From M3007 sp040383605 (GTDB lineage: Bacteria; Bacteroidota; Bacteroidia; Chitinophagales; Saprospiraceae): a stretch of 9,055 nucleotides of DNA. Where the stretch lies: the NCBI GenBank assembly GCA_040383605.1, contig JBEIDF010000153.1, positions 1 through 9,055 on the forward strand. Reading direction: 5' to 3'. This document shows, piece by piece, positions 1-6,327 of the stretch (its first letter is position 1; the number at the start of each line of letters is the position of its first letter). Under the pieces are notes generated by a model, which worked only from the letters and a program-made list of their open reading frames with translations, made no database searches and was not told the origin of the DNA. A program made the translations under genes and the position numbers.

Positions 1-99
1 AAATTACCCGCCAATGGCCGCATCCTCAACGGCCTGGCGGATACGCTCCAATTCCTGGATGCGCTCCAACTCCGGAAAATGAACGTCGGGCTCCAGTAG
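1..99 (+). CDS. Possible 3' end of a rightward gene truncated by the window edge
   Basis: Reading from base 1 in the first frame, 32 sense codons run to a TAG at 97-99. The peptide (ending ...LRKMNVGLQ) is Leu-rich and could form an amphipathic helix, and most third positions are G or C, as in the confident genes here. The stop would lie 5 bases from the stop of the leftward rfbD gene, a tail-to-tail arrangement like that at 3391/3400. I do not recognise the family. The main doubt is that the opposite strand is also open in the same codon register: a 34-codon frame from GTG at 108 to TAA at 4-6, whose GTG overlaps the rfbD stop. One of the two is probably a shadow of the other, and the window does not hold enough sequence to decide. 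Confidence 0.3.
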   Translation, partial: KLPANGRILNGLADTLQFLDALQLRKMNVGLQ

Positions 100-104
100 T
101 CTGC

Positions 105-968
105 TCACGCCAATTCCCGCAAACACACCTCCAGGCTGTCCAACCAATACGGTATCTCCAAACCGAACGCCGCCTTGATTTTTCCTTTGTGCAGCACGCT
201 GTAAAACGGCCGCTCCGCAGCCGTAGGAAACTCCCGGGACTCGATCGCCTCAACGCGACAACTTAACCCCTTACCCCGCGCGATCGCCTGGGCAAAATCG
301 TACCAACTGATGGCGCCCTCGTTCGAATAATGCCAAATACCGGCCAGATCTGCCGCCGTCTTCTCGCCTTTTTCTACTTGTCCGATGATTTGAAGTACCG
401 CCGCCGCCAGGTCGGGCGCGTAGGTCGGACTGCCCACCTGGTCGTACACCACGCGCAGCAAGGGGCGCTCTCGACCGTACCGTAGGATTGTCTTGACAAA
501 ATTGGCGCCAAACGGGGAGTACACCCACGACGTTCGGATCACCATCGTGCCGGCGTGCGTTTTCAGGGCAGCGACTTCCCCGGCCCGCTTCGTGCGCGCG
601 TACACGCCGCGCGGGTGCACGGCGTCCGTCTCCTTGTACGGCGTATTCTGGCGGGAATGATATACATAATCGGTAGAAAAATGAATCAGCGGAATCCCGC
701 GCGCCGCGCAGGCCTTGGCCAGATTGCGCACGCCCGCCACATTGACAGCCCGGGCGCGATCCGGCTCGCTTTCCGCTTTGTCCACCGCCGTATAGGCCGC
801 GCAATTCACACAATATCGCACCGGATGTGCGCGAAAAAAAGCCTCTACCGCGCGCGCATCGGCGATATCCAGTTGGGAGGAAGTACAGGGCAGTAAGGGT
901 AAGGGAGCAGTCGGCTGCGCCAGAAAACTTTGTCCGAGCTGACCGCCGGCGCCGGTTAGTAAAATCAT
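105..968 (-). CDS. rfbD: dTDP-4-dehydrorhamnose reductase (RmlD/RfbD)
   Basis: This 287-aa protein matches the RmlD substrate-binding/SDR family. Known role: NAD(P)H-dependent reduction of dTDP-4-dehydro-L-rhamnose to dTDP-L-rhamnose in the cytoplasm, the last step in making the rhamnose donor for surface polysaccharides. Seen in the sequence: an N-terminal Rossmann motif TGAGGQLG (residues 5-12), LDI (33-35), NCAAYTAVDKAE (55-66), STDYVY (98-103), the catalytic Y123-x-x-x-K127 pair in VYARTKRAGE, RTSWVY (145-150), DQVGSPTYAPDLA (176-188) and a C-terminal RPFYSVL (253-259). The length is normal for the family. The frame stays open upstream of 968, but the Rossmann strand starts directly at ATG 966-968, so the start is firm. 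No clear Shine-Dalgarno sequence precedes it. It stands alone: rfbA, rfbB and rfbC are not in the window. It is divergent from the DUF5916 gene. Confidence 0.95.
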   Translation of the reverse strand: MILLTGAGGQLGQSFLAQPTAPLPLLPCTSSQLDIADARAVEAFFRAHPVRYCVNCAAYTAVDKAESEPDRARAVNVAGVRNLAKACAARGIPLIHFSTDYVYHSRQNTPYKETDAVHPRGVYARTKRAGEVAALKTHAGTMVIRTSWVYSPFGANFVKTILRYGRERPLLRVVYDQVGSPTYAPDLAAAVLQIIGQVEKGEKTAADLAGIWHYSNEGAISWYDFAQAIARGKGLSCRVEAIESREFPTAAERPFYSVLHKGKIKAAFGLEIPYWLDSLEVCLRELA

Positions 969-1102
969 ATTAATTTCGGTTTCAAAACCCAAAGAACGGT
1001 TGCTGTCGGGAATTTTCATACCGTGTAACCAAGAAAAGCGCATGCGGGCGCTGAAAAATGCCCGGCACGACAGTTTGCACCGTGTAAGCCGCGCGGAACC
1101 TG

Positions 1103-1110
1103 TAATTTTG
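1103..1110 (+). promoter_or_regulatory. Bacteroidota-type -7 box (TAATTTTG) just before the DUF5916 gene
   Basis: TAATTTTG matches the Bacteroidota -7 consensus TAnnTTTG exactly. It ends 4 bases before ATG 1115, and its first three bases are an in-frame TAA, so translation cannot begin further upstream. With the usual distance from -7 box to transcription start, the transcript would begin at or within a few bases of the ATG, giving a leaderless or nearly leaderless mRNA. The nearest -33-like TTTG (1074-1077) is about 25 bases upstream, longer than the usual 17-20, so the -33 element is weak or absent. The rest of the 969-1114 divergent region shows no matching -7 box for rfbD on the other strand. 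Confidence 0.5.
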
Positions 1111-1114
1111 CGCC

Positions 1115-3391
1115 ATGAAAAAACATACCCTTCCCCTGCTGCTTGCCCTCGCCTTCTGCGGCGCACAGCCCGCAGCGGCGCAGGCGCCCGCAGCCCCGCA
1201 AAACCTGCACATCCGGAAAACCGCCGAAGCGGTGAAAGTGGACGGCGTGCTGGACGATGCCGCCTGGGCAGCCGCACAAGTCGCCACCGACTTCACCCGG
1301 CAGTTTCCGGTGGATACCGGACTGACCGCATTTCAAACCGAAATCCGCCTCTGCTTCGACGACAAAAACCTGTACGTCAGCGCGGTATGCTACCAGCCCG
1401 GCGAAACCTTCACAGTGCAAAGCCTGAAACGGGATTTTCCCAACGGCAGCAGCGATGTGCTCAATATCTTACTGGATCCGTTTAAAGACGGTCTGAATGG
1501 CTTCGCTTTTGGCGTCAATCCCCTCAACGTACAGCGAGAAGCGCTGATTGACAACGGGACGACGCTCTCGTTCGACTGGGACAATCGGTGGGTATCCGCC
1601 GTATCCACCGGCCCGGATCGCTGGGTAGCGGAAATCGCGATCCCGTTCAAAACCCTGCGCTACAAAGTATCCGAAGGCGAAAATCGCTGGCAAATGAATT
1701 TCATCCGCGTAAAATTGCAAAATTTTGAAGTCAGCGCCTGGCGGCCCGTCCCCCTGCAATTTGCTGCCAATAACCTCGCTTTCACCGGCTCGCTGATCTG
1801 GGACGAACCGCCGCCGACACCCGGCGCCAATATTTCCCTGATCCCCTACGCCACGGGAAACTACAACGTCAATTATCTCCGCGACCCTGCCGACCTGCGG
1901 GTCAGGGAAAAACCGGACGCGTTTCGGCACGACCTCGGCGGCGACGCCAAGATCGCCGTCACCCCCTCGCTGAATCTGGATTTGACCTTTAATCCGGATT
2001 TTTCGCAGGTGGAAGTGGATCGGCAGGTGACGAATCTCAGCCGTTTTGAACTCTTTTTCCCGGAAAGACGGCAGTTTTTTTTAGAAAACCGCGACCTGTT
2101 CGCCATGTTCGGCTTCCCCAGTACCCGCCCTTTTTTCTCCCGACGCATCGGACTGGCCCGCAACCCGCGCACGGGTGAAAACCAAGCCGTGCCGATTCTC
2201 GCCGGCGCCCGCCTCAGCGGCAAACTCAACGACGACTGGCGGGTAGGGCTGCTGAATATGCAAACCCGGGGGCTGACCTGGGACAGCCTTCGCGCGCTGC
2301 CTGCGGCCAATTTTACCGTAGCGACCCTCCAGCGCAAGGTGTTCCAGCGCAGCGCGATCAGCGGGATTTTTGTAAATAAAGAAAACTTTTTGAGCCCGCT
2401 TACCCCCGAACAAAAGCAAGGGCAACAGCCCTGGCAGCGCGTCGCCGGCGTGGAATACAACTTGTACTCCCAGGACAATCGCTGGGAAGGCGAGTGGTAC
2501 TACCACCGCTCTTTCTCCCCCGATCCGAAAAAACGCGGCAACACGCTGGCGCAGTTTCTGGGCTACCGGGATCGAAACCTAAACGCCCGAATGGGATATG
2601 TGCTGGTGGACAGCACCTACACGGCAGATGCCGGTTTCGTACCGCGCAACGGTGTGCAAAGTTTCTTCCCGGGCGTCGGGTACACTTTTTACCCGCAAAA
2701 CAAACAACTCAATTCCTGGCAGATCGGCGTGAGCGGCGACCATACATTCAGCCTGGATTTTCAGGAAATGGATCGCGAAGTGACAACGTACTGGTCGGGC
2801 GTATTTAAAAGCCAGGCCAGCCTCGAAGCCGGCGTCTCGAATCTCTACACCTATTTGTTCGACGATTTCGATCCGACGAATTTGTACCGCGCGGGCGAAC
2901 TGCCTTTGCCCGGCAAACGCGGATACACGTATTGGAACGGATATGTGAATTTTTCCAGCAGTCCCTCGCACAACCTGCAATACAACGCGAATACGACTTT
3001 TGGCGGGTATTTTAACGGGCAAATCATCACCGTTTCCGGCAATATCGCTTATCGCCTCCAGCCCATTGGCTTGATTACCGTAAATGCCAATTTCAACCGC
3101 ATCCGCTTGCCGGCGCCGTACGCCTCCGCTGATTTTTGGCTGATCGGCCCCCGGGCGGAGCTGGCTTTCACGCGAAAATTATTTACCAGCGCGTTTTTTC
3201 AGTACAACACCCAGACGAACAATTTCAACGTCAATGCCCGGCTGCAGTGGCGTTTTGCGCCGGTGTCGGATGTATTTATTGTTTATACCGACAATTCTTT
3301 CGCCGAGCCGATCCCCGATACGCAGGTACGGTTTTTATCCCCTAAAAATAAAACCTTCGTTATCAAGGTCGTGTACTGGCTGAACGCCTGA
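1115..3391 (+). CDS. CBM9-like / DUF5916 secreted outer-membrane protein
   Basis: A 758-aa exported protein. Residues 1 to about 23 form a signal peptide (KK, a Leu/Ala core, then AAAQ). Residues about 32-230 resemble the carbohydrate-binding family 9-like beta-sandwich, opening with KVDGVLDDAAW (41-51) and including LYVSAVCY (86-93). Residues about 235-758 are the DUF5916 region. Its diagnostic block at 293-325 includes NPDFSQVEVD, then NLSRFELFFPERRQFFLEN. The C-terminal half is rich in alternating hydrophobic/aromatic strands with Tyr/Trp/Asn turns and ends in a strand (FVIKVVYWLNA), which I read as an outer-membrane beta-barrel. Family members are usually annotated as CBM9-domain or DUF5916 proteins; no enzymatic reaction is established. 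By inference it may bind or import glycans at the outer membrane. The start is fixed by the signal peptide and by an in-frame stop 12 bases upstream. The gene ends 8 bases from the convergent phosphatase. Confidence 0.88.
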   Translation: MKKHTLPLLLALAFCGAQPAAAQAPAAPQNLHIRKTAEAVKVDGVLDDAAWAAAQVATDFTRQFPVDTGLTAFQTEIRLCFDDKNLYVSAVCYQPGETFTVQSLKRDFPNGSSDVLNILLDPFKDGLNGFAFGVNPLNVQREALIDNGTTLSFDWDNRWVSAVSTGPDRWVAEIAIPFKTLRYKVSEGENRWQMNFIRVKLQNFEVSAWRPVPLQFAANNLAFTGSLIWDEPPPTPGANISLIPYATGNYNVNYLRDPADLRVREKPDAFRHDLGGDAKIAVTPSLNLDLTFNPDFSQVEVDRQVTNLSRFELFFPERRQFFLENRDLFAMFGFPSTRPFFSRRIGLARNPRTGENQAVPILAGARLSGKLNDDWRVGLLNMQTRGLTWDSLRALPAANFTVATLQRKVFQRSAISGIFVNKENFLSPLTPEQKQGQQPWQRVAGVEYNLYSQDNRWEGEWYYHRSFSPDPKKRGNTLAQFLGYRDRNLNARMGYVLVDSTYTADAGFVPRNGVQSFFPGVGYTFYPQNKQLNSWQIGVSGDHTFSLDFQEMDREVTTYWSGVFKSQASLEAGVSNLYTYLFDDFDPTNLYRAGELPLPGKRGYTYWNGYVNFSSSPSHNLQYNANTTFGGYFNGQIITVSGNIAYRLQPIGLITVNANFNRIRLPAPYASADFWLIGPRAELAFTRKLFTSAFFQYNTQTNNFNVNARLQWRFAPVSDVFIVYTDNSFAEPIPDTQVRFLSPKNKTFVIKVVYWLNA

Positions 3392-3399
3392 ACACACTT

Positions 3400-5034
3400 T
3401 TACCAGTCTGCAATCACTTTGCCAGTCGTTCCGTTCGGCTCCATGATGCGCAACATCGCCGCCAGCGTGGGCGCGATATCGGTGATACTTACCGGCGCGC
3501 GGCTTTCGCCCGGGGGCGTCCGCCAGCCGTACCAAAGCAAGGGCACATGCGTATCGTAGGCGTACGGCGAGCCGTGCGTGGTGCCGGCGGTGAGAAACGA
3601 CTGATCGTCGGCATGCCAGGCGGGATCGAGGAGGTACAAGATATCGCCGGAGCGGCGCGGGTGCAATCCCCGGCGGATTTCGGAGATAAACGGATAGTCT
3701 GCAGACAGTATTTGGGCATATTCAGCCGTAAAAGCGTCATAAACTCCCGGTTGCGCCTTCAGGTAGTCTATGATCGCCTCGGCAGCGTCGGCAGGCGCAA
3801 TCCCCGCTTCGAGCAGGCCCTCCGTGTGCAGCCAGACCTGCTGGTTGTTCACTTCCTGCACATATTTTCCGGGCTGCAGGTAAATCGAAGCGAGCACGCT
3901 GTCCAGGAGTTTTTCCATCCGGCCTTCCCGGAACACGCCGACCGGAAACTGTAGGTCGTGCAGGTGTTGCGGCGTTTCGGCGCCCCCGTGATCGGCGGTG
4001 AGGAAAACCAGCACCTGATTTTTGCCAAATTTTTGATCCAGTATGTTTAAAAGCCGGGCCAGGTCTTCATCCAGGCGCAGATACGTATCCTGCGTTTCTG
4101 CGGCATGCACGCCGAAGTGGTGCGTGCAATAATCCGTGGAAGAGTAGCTCAGGCAAAGAAAATCGGGGTAGGCATCGCCGCCGAGTTGCATGGCATCGAG
4201 GGCCTCAAGGGCAAAATCGGTCGTCAGGCGGTTGCCCAAGGGCGTGTACCGGATGGCGCCGTAGTTGCCGCTCGACTTGAGCATGCCGGGCAGATCGTAG
4301 GGGAAACCGGTATTGTTCCCCAGGCGTTTTTTGTACGACCAGCCGTTAAAACTTTCCGGCATACTGTCCAGGGGGAATTTTGGCGTCCAGGGTTGCGCCA
4401 TATACAGATCGGGTAATCGGCGCGCATTGAAGGCCTTCACCCAGTCGGGGAGTTGCAGGGAGTCCTGGTAATACGTGGAAGTGATCCAATTCCCCCCTTT
4501 GTCGTCGAACCAGAAGCAGGCATTTGGGATATGGCCGGCGGGCAGGATACTGCCGCGGTCTTTCAGGCAGATTCCGACGACTTTGGAGCGACCGTCGTTG
4601 GACAGCCGCAATTCGTCCGTGATGGTGCTGGACAGCAACACCCGGGGTGCATGTTGCCCGACTTTCCCTTCTGCGCCGACCGTCTGCACGGTGGTATCCG
4701 CCGTGACATAGCGGTGTTGTCCCCATTCCGGATCCCACCATTCATTGGAAATAATGCCGTTCACCGAGGGCGTGGTACCTGTGTAAATAGCGGCGTGGCC
4801 CGGCGCGGTATAGGTTGGCATGTAGTTAAAGTGCGCATTTTCAAAGGAAAACCCTTCGCGGAGCAGGCGTTTAAAACCGTCCTCGCTGTATTTATCATAG
4901 TATTTATACAGATAGTCGTACCGCATTTGATCCACGACGATGCCGACGATCAGTTTGGGCGGGTCGGGCCGGTTTTGGCTGTAGAGCGGCGCAAAAGCGC
5001 AGAGTGCGAGAAGGGGGAAAAGCAGGAAACGCAT
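3400..5034 (-). CDS. pafA: PafA-type alkaline phosphatase (alkaline phosphatase superfamily)
   Basis: A 544-aa exported metallophosphatase, close to the length of the characterised flavobacterial PafA. It should hydrolyse phosphate monoesters in the periplasm with two zinc ions, releasing phosphate. Residues 1-20 (MRFLLFPLLALCAFAPLYSQ) are a signal peptide. The expected active-site set is complete: metal ligand D35 (VVDQMR), nucleophile T76 in YTAPGH, N97 in ISNEWW, the monoesterase-specific K158 and R160 in LKDRGS, ligands D301 and H305 in STDYCTH, D348 and H349 in LTADHGG, and H487 in TTHGSP. The K-x-R pair separates PafA from the diesterase (NPP) branch, so a monoesterase is the better call. 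Residue assignments are by motif, from memory of PafA. The frame is open 54 codons further upstream, but the signal peptide places the start at 5034; a weak AAGG lies 6-9 bases before it. PafA enzymes are known as phosphate-irrepressible. The upstream neighbour on this strand is a UPF0158 gene 122 bases away. Confidence 0.9.
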   Translation of the reverse strand: MRFLLFPLLALCAFAPLYSQNRPDPPKLIVGIVVDQMRYDYLYKYYDKYSEDGFKRLLREGFSFENAHFNYMPTYTAPGHAAIYTGTTPSVNGIISNEWWDPEWGQHRYVTADTTVQTVGAEGKVGQHAPRVLLSSTITDELRLSNDGRSKVVGICLKDRGSILPAGHIPNACFWFDDKGGNWITSTYYQDSLQLPDWVKAFNARRLPDLYMAQPWTPKFPLDSMPESFNGWSYKKRLGNNTGFPYDLPGMLKSSGNYGAIRYTPLGNRLTTDFALEALDAMQLGGDAYPDFLCLSYSSTDYCTHHFGVHAAETQDTYLRLDEDLARLLNILDQKFGKNQVLVFLTADHGGAETPQHLHDLQFPVGVFREGRMEKLLDSVLASIYLQPGKYVQEVNNQQVWLHTEGLLEAGIAPADAAEAIIDYLKAQPGVYDAFTAEYAQILSADYPFISEIRRGLHPRRSGDILYLLDPAWHADDQSFLTAGTTHGSPYAYDTHVPLLWYGWRTPPGESRAPVSITDIAPTLAAMLRIMEPNGTTGKVIADW

Positions 5035-5090
5035 GCGAACCTTGGGAAAGATCGGGTGGTGAGGAAAAACAGCGGTTTCAGATTTACCGG

Positions 5091-5121
5091 CAAAGTTGGC
5101 GCTATTTGATTGTTCGCCCAA
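5091..5121 (-). promoter_or_regulatory. Possible promoter for the phosphatase gene
   Basis: On the minus strand a TTG (5119-5121, inside AATTTGGG) is followed after 20 bases by CAACTTTG (5091-5098). The second element differs from the Bacteroidota -7 consensus TAnnTTTG only at the first base, and the spacing is near the usual 17-20. It would give a leader of roughly 50 bases for the phosphatase. It lies in the 122-bp gap after the UPF0158 gene, so the phosphatase may have its own promoter instead of depending on read-through. One mismatch in a short motif makes this tentative. Confidence 0.25.
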
Positions 5122-5156
5122 ATTAATTCTATTACTGGTTCGGAAGCGAGCGGCAT

Positions 5157-5579
5157 TCAGGCGTCCCATTTTCGGATCAGCTCCTGTTTTGCCCATTCCT
5201 TGACTTGCTCGAACTCAAAATCGTACCAGTCGTCCAGGACGCCGGCGTCCTCTGCGGCCTGGCGAAAAAGCCGGAATGGTTTTTTTCCCTGGAGTGCATC
5301 GGCGAGCCGCTTGATGAGCGGCGCATCCTCCCGGGTGAATGCGAACTCCTCCATCATGCGGTAGGAGTCATGGGGTTCGGGCGGATCAATGCGGATGAAA
5401 TTCTGCGGTTCCTGGATAACCCGTTCGAGCACCCGATCCATTTCGTAGTCTGTCTCGGCGTCATTCCAACGGCGGGAATCGGGGTGCGACAGGATTTCGT
5501 GGGTGATTTTGTGCAGATACGCCATTTCGCCTGCCACGAGGCAGTCGGCAAGATCGGCAAGGATATCGTCGTTCGTCAT
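5157..5579 (-). CDS. UPF0158 family protein
   Basis: A 140-aa, probably cytoplasmic protein without signal peptide or membrane segment. The C-terminal half carries the pattern I associate with UPF0158: NFIRIDPPEPHDSYRMMEEF (60-79), then LADALQGKKPFRLFRQAAED (about 92-111), and a tail with DDWYDFEFEQVKEWAKQEL. The order acidic/proline segment, ME-F helix, KPF-RF helix and W(Y/F)xF helix agrees with the family. The N-terminal half is acidic and helical and less conserved. No biochemical function is known for UPF0158, and none is inferred. The start is ATG 5577-5579; a -7 box lies about 30 bases upstream and no Shine-Dalgarno sequence is visible. It precedes the phosphatase on the same strand, but the 122-bp gap argues against tight coupling. 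Confidence 0.8.
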   Translation of the reverse strand: MTNDDILADLADCLVAGEMAYLHKITHEILSHPDSRRWNDAETDYEMDRVLERVIQEPQNFIRIDPPEPHDSYRMMEEFAFTREDAPLIKRLADALQGKKPFRLFRQAAEDAGVLDDWYDFEFEQVKEWAKQELIRKWDA

Positions 5580-5608
5580 GATTTTAGAAATGCAAAAGCG
5601 CGAAAGTG

Positions 5609-5616
5609 CAAAGTTA
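5609..5616 (-). promoter_or_regulatory. -7 box (TAACTTTG) of the UPF0158 gene
   Basis: On the minus strand TAACTTTG matches the Bacteroidota -7 consensus TAnnTTTG. It lies 29 bases upstream of the ATG at 5579, which would give a leader of roughly 25 bases. The nearest -33-like TTG (5644-5646, within TTTTTG) is 27 bases further upstream, longer than usual. An exact match in the right place supports a real promoter, but the poor -33 element lowers confidence. No comparable box was found for the rightward gene at 5789. Confidence 0.45.
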
Positions 5617-5702
5617 CATGAAAATACAGGCTCGCCGCACCGGCAAAAATAACATACGACGATATGATTCGGGACTGTCTGAAAAATTTTACCGTTTTTT
5701 AC

Positions 5703-5731
5703 AAAAACACTCGTTTACTTCGCGTGTTTTT
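5703..5731. repeat. Inverted repeat in the 5580-5788 divergent intergenic region
   Basis: AAAAACAC (5703-5710) and GTGTTTTT (5724-5731) are perfect 8-base complements around a 13-base loop. Inside the loop CG (5712-5713) can pair with CG (5721-5722) after one mismatch. The T-run end on both strands looks like a weak bidirectional terminator, yet no gene ends here: the UPF0158 gene and the 158-aa gene both start outward from this region. It could limit antisense or upstream transcription, or act as a binding site. A second, GC-rich hairpin (CCCGC at 5748-5752 with GCGGG at 5756-5760) lies in the presumed leader of the 5789 gene. Nothing else is recognised in the 209-bp region apart from the -7 box at 5609-5616. 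Confidence 0.4.
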
Positions 5732-5788
5732 AAAACTTGTCTGCGCACCCGCCGCGCGGGCCTCACGTTTAACAACCAATTTTTTCTA

Positions 5789-6265
5789 ATGGCACTCCCC
5801 TCCCTCCTGCTCATCGAATCTTTGCGGACGACCGCCGAGCGGCTCCGCGACGGCGCCCGTTATACCTGGGGCCGCCACGGCCATTGCAACTGCGGCAACC
5901 TGGCCCAAACGCTCACCGGCTTCTCCGCCGCTGAAATCGAACAGTACAACCTCTCCGGCGCCGGTGAGTGGACGGAACTCGCGCAGGACTACTGCGAGGT
6001 ATCCCGCGCGCCGGAAGCGCTGGTTCTGCACAAACTGATGGACGCCGGCCTCACCCCCGCCGATGTGTGCCACCTGGAATACCTGTCGGATAAAGCCGTG
6101 CTCCAACACCTGCCCGGCGGCTTCCGCTGGCTGGAACGCAACCGGCGCGAGGACGTCATCCTCTATTTCGAGACCCTGGCCGATCTGTTGGAGCAAAAAC
6201 TGCTCGACGCCGCCCTCCGCGCAGCGCTCGCCGAGGCGCCGGAAAAACCGGCAATCGCTTGTTAA
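5789..6265 (+). CDS. Conserved hypothetical protein with a CxC motif
   Basis: A 158-aa soluble protein without signal peptide or membrane segment. I recognise the layout from uncharacterised Bacteroidota proteins but know no function. Visible features, in order: an N-terminal helix ending in YTWG (25-28); HGHCNCGNLAQ (30-40) with Cys33 and Cys35; an F-x-x-x-EI segment (45-50); GEWTELAQDYC (59-69) with Cys69; a helix leading to GLTPADVCHLEYLSD (87-101); and a helix with DVILYFETLADLLE (122-135). The CxC pair, nearby His30 and His32, and Cys69 could bind a metal, but that is a guess from composition. ATG 5789 is preferred because the family-like sequence begins there; the frame is open upstream but reads as basic, AT-rich intergenic sequence. 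The protease gene follows on the same strand after 62 bases, so the two may be co-transcribed. Confidence 0.75.
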   Translation: MALPSLLLIESLRTTAERLRDGARYTWGRHGHCNCGNLAQTLTGFSAAEIEQYNLSGAGEWTELAQDYCEVSRAPEALVLHKLMDAGLTPADVCHLEYLSDKAVLQHLPGGFRWLERNRREDVILYFETLADLLEQKLLDAALRAALAEAPEKPAIAC

Positions 6266-6275
6266 AGAACGCTTT

Positions 6276-6302
6276 AAAACAGAAGAAAACGCTGTTTTTT
6301 CT
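6276..6302 (+). terminator. Possible weak terminator between the CxC gene and the protease gene
   Basis: AAAACAG (6276-6282) can pair with CTGTTTT (6292-6298) around a 9-base loop, followed by TTCT. The T-rich end is terminator-like, but the stem has only two G-C pairs, so it would be weak. If it works, it partly separates the 158-aa gene from the protease gene 26 bases downstream. Confidence 0.2.
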
Positions 6303-6327
6303 AAAAAAAAATTTAGATATACCTGCC

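Noticed and set aside
969..1277. N-terminal extension of rfbD to about 390 residues
   Set aside because: The extra sequence is Arg/Ala-rich, overlaps the start of the DUF5916 gene on the other strand, and the Rossmann motif begins at the ATG ending at 968.
4453..5109. 218-codon rightward frame across the phosphatase N-terminus
   Set aside because: Antisense shadow of a gene with a complete active site; no recognisable domain.
5035..5196. 54-codon upstream extension of the phosphatase
   Set aside because: It would place a normal signal peptide in the middle of the protein and would overlap the end of the UPF0158 gene.
5606..5788. Upstream start for the 158-aa protein (61 extra residues)
   Set aside because: The extra part covers the UPF0158 promoter box and intergenic hairpins, and reads as basic, low-quality protein sequence.
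6238..6252. Terminator hairpin GCCGG-AAAAA-CCGGC
   Set aside because: It lies inside the coding 3' end of the 158-aa gene and has no T-run after it; probably chance or coding constraint.
6259..6327. TTG start adding 23 residues to the protease
   Set aside because: The signal peptide begins at ATG 6328; the extension is Lys/Phe-rich and derives from the AT-rich gap.
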